DNA of 64,000 nucleotides, taken from assembly GCA_004009845.1 (NCBI GenBank), contig RMBW01000065.1, positions 62,001-126,000 of the forward strand. Reading direction: 5' to 3'. Shown here piece after piece: positions 55,357 through 64,000 of this stretch. This DNA comes from Davidsoniella eucalypti (Eukaryota > Ascomycota > Sordariomycetes > Microascales > Ceratocystidaceae). The notes beneath the pieces were generated by a model. That model saw nothing but the letters and a program-made list of their open reading frames with translations. It had not been told where the DNA came from and did not search any database. Numbering within the stretch: the stretch's first letter is position 1; each line of letters begins with the position of its first letter. The position numbers and the translations under genes are program-made.

Positions 55357-58300
55357 ATGGCAGCCGCTGTTGTGGACACAGCATACCTCGCTGGTCATCT
55401 GGGCTTGCCCGTGACCGGTGTTGATGCTATCCCCATCGATGATATCACCACTGCTTTTCTGAAAGCCGTCGCCTCCAAGGCCAAAGAGTTCGATGATCTC
55501 TATGCGTCCAAGATCAGAGTCGATATCGAACTGGAAAACGCCGTTATTGGCTCTGAGACTCGATGCCAGTCTTTCAAGGCTACGGCCGACAAGGCTTTGA
55601 AAGAGGTCGAGGAGCTTAACCAGAAGCTTAAGGAAGAAGGTCAGCATTTTCACCGCTTCTGCATACTACCAATGACTATGATCACTAACATTATTGTAGA
55701 AACCACTCGACTGTCCTTGCAAAATGAGCTTCAAGTCTTGAAGTCAACCTATGCCGATGCCGAATCCGAAATCCGCACCCTCCGCGACCGTGTCGAAACC
55801 CTCCAAGATTCTAGCCGTGCGAACATGGCGTTGTTTGAATCCCATAATACGAGAGAAAAGGAACTGTCAGAAGATCTAGCAAAGCAACATCAGAAGAATG
55901 TTGATATGAGCCGCGAAGTTTCCACTCTTCAACAGGCCGCCCAGGCTGCTCAGGGGGCAACAACTGCCGCCAAGTACCGTGCCGAAATGCTCCAACAGCA
56001 GCTTGACCTGGCCCAGAAGAACAGCGACTGGCTTGAAACTGAGGTTCAGACCAAGAGCGCCGAAGCGCTCAAATACCGCAAGGAAAAGGGTGCCCGTATT
56101 GCCGAGCTACAACGCGAAAACGATGACGCTAGATCTGAAATCGAGTCCCTCAAGCGCACCGATAAGCAGCTGCGCAGCCGTCTAGAAGCTGCTCAAGCCA
56201 AGGCCGACGATTCCATGCAGAAACTCCAGCGCCAGCAGGAGTCCTTTGCTCGCATTGAGGAGAGCTACAAGCAAGAACTCGAGAACCAGCGCCGTCTTGT
56301 AGATATGTCTGATCAGCTGTCCCGAAAGCACCAGGACCGTCTGCATGAAATGGAGATGGAAAAGGAACGCATCCGCGACAACTATGAGGGCGAAACCAAC
56401 AGCGTCCGTATCGAGCTTGAAAAGGAACGCCAGAATGTTGTTGACCTCGAGGCTAAGATAACCGAGCTGGAAGCTCAAATCGACGAGATGCAGGCCCGTC
56501 TCGACCAATCTCACGCCCACGCTATCGAACAAACTCCCGTTACCCCACGTGCCAACATCTCTCTCCGCGCTATGTCACCCTTTGGCACTCCTGGATCTGT
56601 TGCCCGACGGAATACTGGTCTCACTGCCACCCAGGCAGTTGAGGAACTATTCAAGGTCAAGGGCCAGCTCAAGACGGAACAGCGTCGCAACGAGCACCTG
56701 ACTACTGAGCTCGACAATGTTGTCAACCTTCTAGAAGCTAAGGCGCCCCAGATTCGGGAACTCGAGGAGGAGAACGACGCACTTAAGGCCGAACTTGAGA
56801 AGATGTCTCAACTTTCTTCTGATAACTTCTCCGACCGCGACAATGCCGTGCGCGCTTCTCGCAAGGCACAGGCTGCTCTATCGACTTCCCAGGCGGAGGC
56901 CAAGATTCTACGCACCCAACTGCGCGACCTCAGCACTCAAATCCAGATGCTTGTCTTCCAAGTCCACGCTTTGGAGACTGGCATGGATAACCTTACAGAC
57001 GAAGAGAAGTACCGGTATGAACAGCTTTCAAATGGCGCCATCTCCGAGGAGGCTCTGTCCGACATGTCCGATACCAACCAGTATGTTTCTGAGAGATTTG
57101 TTGTCTTCAAGAACATCCATGAGCTCCAGGAGAAGAACGCCCAGCTTCTTCATATCACCCGAGAGCTTGTTGAGAAGATGGAAAGCGACGAGGCTATCGC
57201 AGAGAAGAACAAGGCCCTTGAAGACCACAAGGCTGTTGATCAACTGCAACAGGAGTTACAGTACATGACCGATGAGACTAGATCCCTCAAGACTACCATG
57301 GAGAGCTACAAGTCTGAGCGTGACATGTTCCGCCGCCTTCTGCAACAGCGCGCCACCGCTTCTGAGCTTGGCTCGATCATGGGAGACCAAGAACGTCCCC
57401 CTCTTGCTAGTATCGAGAATGGCATCGACAGTGAAGAGCGTGCGTCCAAGTCTGCTATCCAACAACTCCAAGTCACCTTCGACAGTTTCCGGGAAGAACA
57501 AACCTCTGTTCGTGAAACCCTCAACAACCAAACCCGCCAACTGTCCACCGAAAAGAATGCCCTGCAGTCTGAAATCGTCAAGGTCAACAGCCAACTCAGC
57601 CTTGCTTCAGAGCGCTACGAAATGCTGCACTCTAACTTCGTTGCCGTACAAACTGAGATGGCCGAGGTGCAGAGACGTAGCCAGAGCCTCTCTGAGATTG
57701 CCGCCAAGCAAGATATTCGTACCCAGCAGGTTGCCGAAGAATTGGTCGAGTCCCGTGGTCTTTTGGAGAGCATGCGGAACGAAGCTGCTAACCTGAAGGC
57801 CGAGAAGAAGCTCTGGAAGGATATTCAAGAACGTCTGACCAAGGATAACGAGAGCCTCATGCAAGAAAAGTCTCGTCTGTCCAACTTGATATCTGGCCAG
57901 CAGGCCCTGCTCAATGAAAAGGATCTTGCTGAGTCAGAGGTTCGCCGCAAGGCCCAGAGCCGCATCGAGAACCTTGAAAGTGAACTTACTTCCGTTAAGC
58001 AAACCTTGAATAAGGAGATCAATGAGAACAAGCAGCTTCGGCTCCGCAAGGAGTTCGATAGCCGTGAGGCCCAAAAGCGCATTGACGAAGTTTCCAAGTC
58101 GCTTTCTCAAGCCCGCGAGGAACATGTTGCTGCCAAGACTGCCCGTGATCAGCTCAAGGCCCGCGTGGACGAACTCACTATCAATCTCCGCAACGCCGAA
58201 GATCGCGCTGGACGTCTTGCCCCTCGCCCTACACCTAGACCCGGTCTCGTTGTCGAGCCCCAATCTGGCGAAGAGGATGCCGAGCAGCGTATCATGGACT

Positions 58301-61300
58301 TAGAGAATGAATTAGGTGACCTCAAGCGTGATCTTGACCTTGCCCAAGCCCAAGTCGAGAACGCCAACGCTCAGGCCGAACACTACAAGGACATCAGCCA
58401 AAATGCCGAGGAAAGCCTTATGGAGCTCACATCTACCGTTGAACTGCTTCAGCAAGAGACCGATAAGGCTGTTGCCGACAAGGACGCCCATATCAAGGAA
58501 CTTACACAGCGTATTGATGAAATTTCCGCCGAACTTGCACACTCTAACAACCAACTTTCCACTCTACGTGATTCTCAGGGAGAGATTACCCGGCGCTTCG
58601 AAGACGAGAAGTCTATCCTCGACGAAGAAGTCAAGCGTCTCAAGGAGGAGGCTGAGCGTCATAGCGAGGAGAAGAAGTACCACCAGCAAGATCTGCGCGC
58701 CCAAGCCGACATTGCCGCCAAGGCTCAGCAAGACTATGAAGTTGAGCTTGTCAAGCACGCTGAAGCTGCTAAGCTTGTTCAGACCCTCCGCACTCAATAC
58801 AATCAGGTCAAGAGTGAGACTGTTACTCTGAGAGCTATTGCTGAGTCAGCCAAGGTTTCTCTCGCCCAGAATGAAGCCTCCTGGGAGGAGCGTCGTACTC
58901 AGATGGAGCGTGAGATTACGGATCTAACAACCCGCCGTGAGGAGATGAACCAACAGAACAAGCTTCTACACGAACAGTTGGATTCCGTGACTACTCAGAT
59001 CTCGAGCCTGCAGCAAAACCGTAACTTATCAATCGAGCGTGATGAGCAGACTATTGGTGAAAGTGAAAACCATGACATCGAGGGCTTGCGTGAGCTCAAC
59101 AGCTACCTTCGCCGCGAGAAGGATATCGCCGAAATGCAGTTTGAGCTCAAGATCCAAGAGACCAAGCGTCTGCAGCAACAACTGGAGTACGCACAGTCTC
59201 AACTGGATGATTCTCGTCTGAAACTTGAGCAAGAACGCCAGTCCCACACCGATTCAAGCAAGGCCTCCATGTCCCACCAGGACCTCATGGCCAAGCTCAA
59301 CGAGCTCAACCTTTACCGTGAGAGCAGCGTCACTCTTCGCAATGAGCTTGCTACTGTTCGTAACCAGCTTGCTGAAAAGACTGCCAAGATTGAAGAGCTA
59401 GTGGCCAAGATTTCGCCTCTGGAGAACTCGATCGAGGAGATGCGTACGCAGAAGACTTACCTCGAGGATGAGATCAAACAAATCCAAGAGGATCGCGACC
59501 GCTGGCAGAAGCGTACTGAGGGCATTTTGACCAAGTACGGACGTGTCGACCCTGCGGAGATGGAGCAGATGAAGCAACAGATTGAACAGTTGCAGTCTGA
59601 GTGTGAAAGCTACAAGCAGACAGGCGATCCCTTGCGTGCCCAAATCGCCGAGCTAGAATCCGAGAAGGTTAGATGGCACGAGACACGCGAGAAGATCGTC
59701 GCCCAAGCCAAGGAGCGGTCTCGTAAACTTACGACAGAGAAGAACGACATCTTGGCGGAGAAGACGCAAATCGAGGCTCAGCTTGCCACTATCAGCACTG
59801 AGCTGACTTCCACTAAGGCTTCTCTGGAGGCTCACAAGCAGGAATCCACCCAGGCCAAGGCCCAGATTGCTGAAGCCGAGAAGCAAATACAGCTCCTCAA
59901 CTCTCAAGCTGCAACAAGCGCCCAGGCTGCGGCTGACTCTGCAGTTGCCGCTGCTACACCTGCTCCCCAACCTACGGAAGTTTCTGCCGAGGCTTCACAG
60001 ACCATTGCCAACCTGGAATGTCGTCTTTCTACTCTGTCTCAGCAACTTGGACAAGTGACTGCCGAGAAGGCAACTGCCGAAAGTCAACTTGAGTCTCTTA
60101 AGAGCCAGCTTGACACTGTTTCGACCGAGCGTATCGACGCTCTTCAAAAGTTGGAGGCTGCCAATGCTAAGGCTCAGGCTGCTACTGAGGCAGCAGCTGC
60201 TGCGACCGCTGGTGGCAACGTTCCTGCCCCTATTGCTTCGCCAGCTGCTGATTCTGACCCAGCTGCTGCTACCTCTGGTATCTCTAACGAGGAGAAGAAG
60301 GCTTTGGAAGAGCGAATTGTCACAGCAGAGGCACAGGCTGTTGAGGCTAAGCAGCGTCTCCAGGAGATCGAGAGTAAGATTAACGACACGCTCAAGGCTC
60401 GTAGTGATAAGATGCGCGAAGCCCTCAACAACAAGCTTAAGGAATCAAAGCAGAAGTTGCAAGACGAGTTCGAGGTTCGCTTGAGCCAAGAACGGGTTAT
60501 CTGGGAGGCAGAGCGGGGAATGACGTCGGCCGAAGGCATGTCTCCTGTCAAGCTGCCCACTGCTTCTGCTCCTGCGGAGACTCCCACCAAGACTGTCCAG
60601 CCTGCTACGGCCTCCGAGTCTGATGTTTCTAAGACGGGGCCTGCCATCAAGACTGGGGAGAGTGGTCCTCTCAACTTCGAAGCTGCTCTCCAGCATATCA
60701 ACGGGCTTGGTGATGAAGAGATGCGGAGCTTCCTTAGCCAGAACACGACTCTTCGTAGTATCATGAGCCACAACCTGCGCAAGCAAGTAAGCAACGAAAC
60801 TTCCAAGGTCAAGGCAGAGCTAGAGCAGACTATCAAGAGCGAGTACGAGCACAAGATTGCACAGGCCCGCGAGCAAGGCCAGATGATGGAGGCCAAGAAG
60901 AGCACTGTGCGGTCCAACATGCAGGAGAACAAGCTGCGCGGAACGCAACATCGCCTGGATCTCATCGAATCGGCGTCCAAGGAGACCCCGCAGAAACCCG
61001 TTATCGAGGTCTGGGTTGCTGTCAAGGACTCGCGGCCACCGCCCATTAACAAATCCGTGGTTGCCGCTCCCGGCTCCACGCCCGCAACTCCGGCTACAAG
61101 CGTTGCTAAGACCAACGGAACACCAGGTAAGTCCGGCCTAAGTCGGCATGCCTCGAGCACTAGCCATGCAATAGAAGCTAACACATCCTTAACAGGCTCC
61201 CAAGCGCAAGTCAAGCAGCCGCCATTTGGAAACCCAGGACCCAACCCCGTGAACACTAGTTTCCCCACAAGGAACGCCAACATGCAAGCGTCGCCTGCTG

Positions 61301-61914
61301 CGACGCCGAGTCCGAGCGTGGCCAAGCCTCTGCAGCCTCATCCATCGTTGCCTCGTCCTATGGGAGCCGGGGTTGGAGGGGCTCCAGGTGGCCAACAGCC
61401 TCCAAGCAATCCAAGCCAATCAGTGGCTCACAATCCCTTTGCCTCCAGTGTCAACTCCAACTCTGGTCAGCAGGCCAAGCCGATAGTCAACCCCTTCGCC
61501 TCAGGCATTGTACCACCTGCTGCGGCAGCCACCGGCGCTTCGGGCGCAGCTCCAGCGGGCAACACCCCCTCACTTGGCGGTGCACAACAGCAGCCAGTGG
61601 CCAGCGCACCCGCGGCCCACGCTGGCCAATCCGGTCTTCCCACGGCGTTGCCAGTAGCGCAGCTGCCCACGCTTGTAGGAGGGGCTTCTCAGATTCCCCG
61701 TAGCGGCTTGCCGATTATGCGTGGCGGAGGCAACCAGCGCGGCGGCGGTCGTGGGGGTGCTGCGCGAGGCGGAGGCCGTGGAGGCGGCAGAGGCGGCATG
61801 ATGATGAACCCAGGAGCGCAGGACTTCCAGCCCGGCACGAAGAGACCTAATGACGGTAGCAACGTCGGTGGTGCAAAGCGGCCTCGTGGTGGAGCTGCGC
61901 ATTCACTAAACTAG
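55357..61914 (+). CDS. MLP1: Nuclear-basket filament protein Mlp1/Tpr
   Basis: The frame is open for 2185 codons, but two stop-free introns sit inside it: 55640-55699 (60 nt, GTCAGC donor, CTAAC branch site, TGTAG acceptor) and 61127-61195 (69 nt, GTAAGT donor, GCTAAC branch, AACAG acceptor). Removing them gives about 2142 residues. Tpr/Mlp proteins form the filaments of the nuclear-pore basket and serve mRNA quality control, export and spindle-checkpoint anchoring. Nearly the whole protein to about residue 1700 is coiled coil with Glu/Gln/Lys heptads. A conserved segment (NFEAALQHINGLGDEEMRSFL, about 1750) follows. The tail is Pro/Ala/Ser/Asn-rich with NPFASS and NPFASG, an RGG block (GGGRGGAARGGGRGGG) and a KRPNDGSN...KRPRGG nuclear signal, the disordered C-terminus expected for a basket protein. 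Confidence 0.93.
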   Translation: MAAAVVDTAYLAGHLGLPVTGVDAIPIDDITTAFLKAVASKAKEFDDLYASKIRVDIELENAVIGSETRCQSFKATADKALKEVEELNQKLKEEGQHFHRFCILPMTMITNIIVETTRLSLQNELQVLKSTYADAESEIRTLRDRVETLQDSSRANMALFESHNTREKELSEDLAKQHQKNVDMSREVSTLQQAAQAAQGATTAAKYRAEMLQQQLDLAQKNSDWLETEVQTKSAEALKYRKEKGARIAELQRENDDARSEIESLKRTDKQLRSRLEAAQAKADDSMQKLQRQQESFARIEESYKQELENQRRLVDMSDQLSRKHQDRLHEMEMEKERIRDNYEGETNSVRIELEKERQNVVDLEAKITELEAQIDEMQARLDQSHAHAIEQTPVTPRANISLRAMSPFGTPGSVARRNTGLTATQAVEELFKVKGQLKTEQRRNEHLTTELDNVVNLLEAKAPQIRELEEENDALKAELEKMSQLSSDNFSDRDNAVRASRKAQAALSTSQAEAKILRTQLRDLSTQIQMLVFQVHALETGMDNLTDEEKYRYEQLSNGAISEEALSDMSDTNQYVSERFVVFKNIHELQEKNAQLLHITRELVEKMESDEAIAEKNKALEDHKAVDQLQQELQYMTDETRSLKTTMESYKSERDMFRRLLQQRATASELGSIMGDQERPPLASIENGIDSEERASKSAIQQLQVTFDSFREEQTSVRETLNNQTRQLSTEKNALQSEIVKVNSQLSLASERYEMLHSNFVAVQTEMAEVQRRSQSLSEIAAKQDIRTQQVAEELVESRGLLESMRNEAANLKAEKKLWKDIQERLTKDNESLMQEKSRLSNLISGQQALLNEKDLAESEVRRKAQSRIENLESELTSVKQTLNKEINENKQLRLRKEFDSREAQKRIDEVSKSLSQAREEHVAAKTARDQLKARVDELTINLRNAEDRAGRLAPRPTPRPGLVVEPQSGEEDAEQRIMDLENELGDLKRDLDLAQAQVENANAQAEHYKDISQNAEESLMELTSTVELLQQETDKAVADKDAHIKELTQRIDEISAELAHSNNQLSTLRDSQGEITRRFEDEKSILDEEVKRLKEEAERHSEEKKYHQQDLRAQADIAAKAQQDYEVELVKHAEAAKLVQTLRTQYNQVKSETVTLRAIAESAKVSLAQNEASWEERRTQMEREITDLTTRREEMNQQNKLLHEQLDSVTTQISSLQQNRNLSIERDEQTIGESENHDIEGLRELNSYLRREKDIAEMQFELKIQETKRLQQQLEYAQSQLDDSRLKLEQERQSHTDSSKASMSHQDLMAKLNELNLYRESSVTLRNELATVRNQLAEKTAKIEELVAKISPLENSIEEMRTQKTYLEDEIKQIQEDRDRWQKRTEGILTKYGRVDPAEMEQMKQQIEQLQSECESYKQTGDPLRAQIAELESEKVRWHETREKIVAQAKERSRKLTTEKNDILAEKTQIEAQLATISTELTSTKASLEAHKQESTQAKAQIAEAEKQIQLLNSQAATSAQAAADSAVAAATPAPQPTEVSAEASQTIANLECRLSTLSQQLGQVTAEKATAESQLESLKSQLDTVSTERIDALQKLEAANAKAQAATEAAAAATAGGNVPAPIASPAADSDPAAATSGISNEEKKALEERIVTAEAQAVEAKQRLQEIESKINDTLKARSDKMREALNNKLKESKQKLQDEFEVRLSQERVIWEAERGMTSAEGMSPVKLPTASAPAETPTKTVQPATASESDVSKTGPAIKTGESGPLNFEAALQHINGLGDEEMRSFLSQNTTLRSIMSHNLRKQVSNETSKVKAELEQTIKSEYEHKIAQAREQGQMMEAKKSTVRSNMQENKLRGTQHRLDLIESASKETPQKPVIEVWVAVKDSRPPPINKSVVAAPGSTPATPATSVAKTNGTPGKSGLSRHASSTSHAIEANTSLTGSQAQVKQPPFGNPGPNPVNTSFPTRNANMQASPAATPSPSVAKPLQPHPSLPRPMGAGVGGAPGGQQPPSNPSQSVAHNPFASSVNSNSGQQAKPIVNPFASGIVPPAAAATGASGAAPAGNTPSLGGAQQQPVASAPAAHAGQSGLPTALPVAQLPTLVGGASQIPRSGLPIMRGGGNQRGGGRGGAARGGGRGGGRGGMMMNPGAQDFQPGTKRPNDGSNVGGAKRPRGGAAHSLN

Positions 61915-64000
61915 CCCACGGTTGGTTTACTGTACAATGGCATCTATCTGGCGCTAGACACTTAAGATCTAGCTGGATTCTATGTCTAAACGGGAAGATG
62001 AATGGATAATGACTTGGCAAAGTTCCATGACGGTGATTCTGTTTACTCTCGAACTTCACAAAAAACAAGACAATACTTGCTTTGATGCTAGTGTTGTCTT
62101 TTTTCCTTTTTTTTCTGTTCTTTATCTTGGGCTTTTCGGAGTTGTTTCCCAGTTGTTTTACGTTCTCATTTCTGTTTTAGTTGTCTAGTTTTTTACCACT
62201 TTTCTTTCCATCTTCATATTCGTCGATCGACACATACATAGTTTTCTTTATCTCTGTTCTTTTTTTTCTTTTCAGTATCTCACTCTATCGGCGGTAGACT
62301 ATCTTTCCCAGATCTATTTCCGCTCCAATTTTCCTATGTAAGCTTTGAATTATTCAGACAATATATTTCTTCTATTTTTTATCATTTCCATAAATATCTT
62401 TTATTGCACTATTGTTCTCCTCCTATACCGTGCAGCGTGACGGGCACGAAGAACCACTATCACAATACAGAATTATCCTCAAGGTTGCCAGTATGAAAAC
62501 GGAGACTAGATTATGAACTCAGACACACAGGAGTGAGATATGCAGGCGTATATTATTATCATTTTTACTATTATTATTGTCATTTTCTTTTCTACAATCA
62601 CAACAGCGGAGCGACCTGTATCAACAAAACCAACCGAATATATTGGAGTTAACTGAGTAAAGCAAACGACACACACGCCCTTTTATCCACGCCCCTCCCC
62701 CTTCTGCCTGTTCCGTTATTTCCTTGGTACTGCGAAGACGTCTAGCCAACCTGCCCGTTCGAGCAAGTCAAAGCCAAAGAAAAGAAGAAACAGACCCAAG
62801 GACGGCAACCAAGAGAGGACCAGACGAAACAGCATCGCTCTCGTAGAGACGATAATACTTCTGCTAAGACCAATCATGTTTTCTTATATTGTACCTCCTT
62901 GATAAGGCCACGGAATAGAACGCTATACATCCAAGTAAAACCGGTCGTTCTTCTTTTACTCGGTCTGCAGTAACTGTGTCTGGCAAGATGCCGAGGAATG
63001 ACGATGGCCTGTCTCTAGGGGGGGTGTCATGTTCTTCCATAGAGATAGACAGGGACTCCAGAGACACTGGAGCTACATGAGTAGCTGAGTATGCAAATAC
63101 AGCGAGAAACCTGCCGGCCGGCCAAGCTACTGATAAGAAACGAGGTGTGGGTGGGCTATACACGGCAAGTTCCTGATACGTTTCCTTGCTTTCGTTCTTC
63201 CGTTCATCCTTTTTTTCACTTCGGCGTGGCAGCTTCTGACTTGTAGAACCGAATTCTCGTGCATAATCCGGACCTCGAATAGAACAATGGTTGAGAACGA
63301 CGAGAGGTAATATGACGTATATTAAGATAGCCGTCGTGGTAGTATTATCGTGGCCGCGTTGCCCTGCAGTGTTTTGCAGCCTGTTTTGATGACCCCACGT
63401 TGTACATTTATTTTCATATCCTGTGTCTGCATGTCTCTATGTTAAGGCAACTATAGTATGGCATTAATATAGTTGTACACATGTACGGTCAAAATAAACG
63501 GCTGGACAGCATTCGTTGTCCAAGTAAAGACAACGAGTAATATCAGGGCAACTATCAAGCGAGCTGTGGGGTGCAAACAAAGGCAGAAATCCACAGGCAC
63601 ATTTATGTCGTTCTGCATATAGTTGCTTCTCGTTCTCGTTCTCTTTTATGCATTCTTGCTTTGATGTTGTGAAACCAGACAAATTCAGAATCACAGCATA
63701 GTAGCCAAGAAGGCTATATGGAACAAAGAGATAAGACCACAAACAAGACACGGCGTTCCATGAAAGGGAAACTCGAGACTAAAAATGCACCTCAGAGACT
63801 CTGACAGAAAGACATACAAGCCTTATGACAAGTCAGGCTGACTTGAAGCGTGGATGGAAACATGCCTGATATTCCACGCTGGTAATCGTACGGTTTTGCA
63901 ACGCTGGCAGCAGAAACATGACCCATAACAAAGGGCGGCAGGACATCTGTACAGCCGTATACTAGGCGGAAAAGAACCACCTCTCTCTATACGGACACGC
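61915..64000. other. Intergenic to the right edge
   Basis: No gene recognised in 2.1 kb. The 3' region of the Mlp1 gene is T-rich. A GCCGGCCGGC palindrome lies near 63114-63123. Minus-strand frames at 62864-63163, 63464-63751 and 63792-63980 have no domain and no intron signals that join them, though an exon of a gene beyond the edge cannot be excluded. Confidence 0.45.

Noticed and set aside
60174..61325. 383-codon antisense ORF within Mlp1
   Set aside because: The plus strand there is a clear continuation of the Mlp1 coiled coil and tail; the antisense frame has no domain.
1..64000. CRISPR arrays, bacterial operons, phage modules
   Set aside because: No spaced direct repeats of that type; introns and protein families are fungal throughout.

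Overview
The window is nuclear DNA of a filamentous ascomycete fungus (Pezizomycotina type). The evidence is spliceosomal introns of about 50-150 nt with GT..AG ends and CTAAC-type branch points, long AT-rich intergenic stretches with pyrimidine tracts, fungal-only families (AA9, GH7, 2EXR, fungal-type P450) and Tad/I-like LINE debris. The species cannot be named from the sequence. Most gene models below were assembled by hand from exon pieces, checking phase at every junction; exon ends may be off by a base or so.

Layout. 1-310: last two exons of a Cys-rich protein running in from the left. 3.2-4.3 kb: secreted AA9 lytic polysaccharide monooxygenase. 5.1-7.4 kb: decayed kinase-like gene. 7.6-9.1 kb: wrecked LINE. 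12.0-13.2 kb: secreted protein made of fourteen 22-residue repeats. 13.7-22.5 kb is a housekeeping block: GPI transamidase subunit Gpi16/PIG-T (-), LUC7 splicing factor (+), low-complexity RGG protein (-), nucleoside deoxyribosyltransferase-like protein (-) and LYR-motif protein (+). 26.1-31.2 kb: very large bZIP transcription factor with unusually long introns. 31.4-32.8 kb: GH7 cellulase (-). 34.0-36.6 kb: acidic 2EXR-domain protein. 36.6-42.3 kb: gene-poor stretch ending in a pyrimidine-rich leader. 42.3-43.3 kb: single-pass cell-surface protein. 43.8-46.5 kb: pseudogenised short-chain dehydrogenase next to an intact cytochrome P450. 48.3-51.3 kb: seven-exon Artemis/SNM1-like DNA-repair nuclease (-). 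52.4-54.4 kb: secreted GMC oxidoreductase resembling the dehydrogenase domain of cellobiose dehydrogenase. 55.4-61.9 kb: Mlp1/Tpr nuclear-basket protein. 61.9-64 kb: no gene seen.

Functional threads. Three secreted plant-cell-wall enzymes (AA9, GH7, CDH-type AA3) lie within about 50 kb, though not clustered. The P450 plus dead dehydrogenase looks like the remains of a small metabolic gene pair. The two ends of the window hold related short poly(A)-tailed insertions (10.96 kb and 52.2 kb), apparently retrotransposed by target-primed reverse transcription. The least explained object is the tandem-repeat secreted protein at 12.0-13.2 kb.
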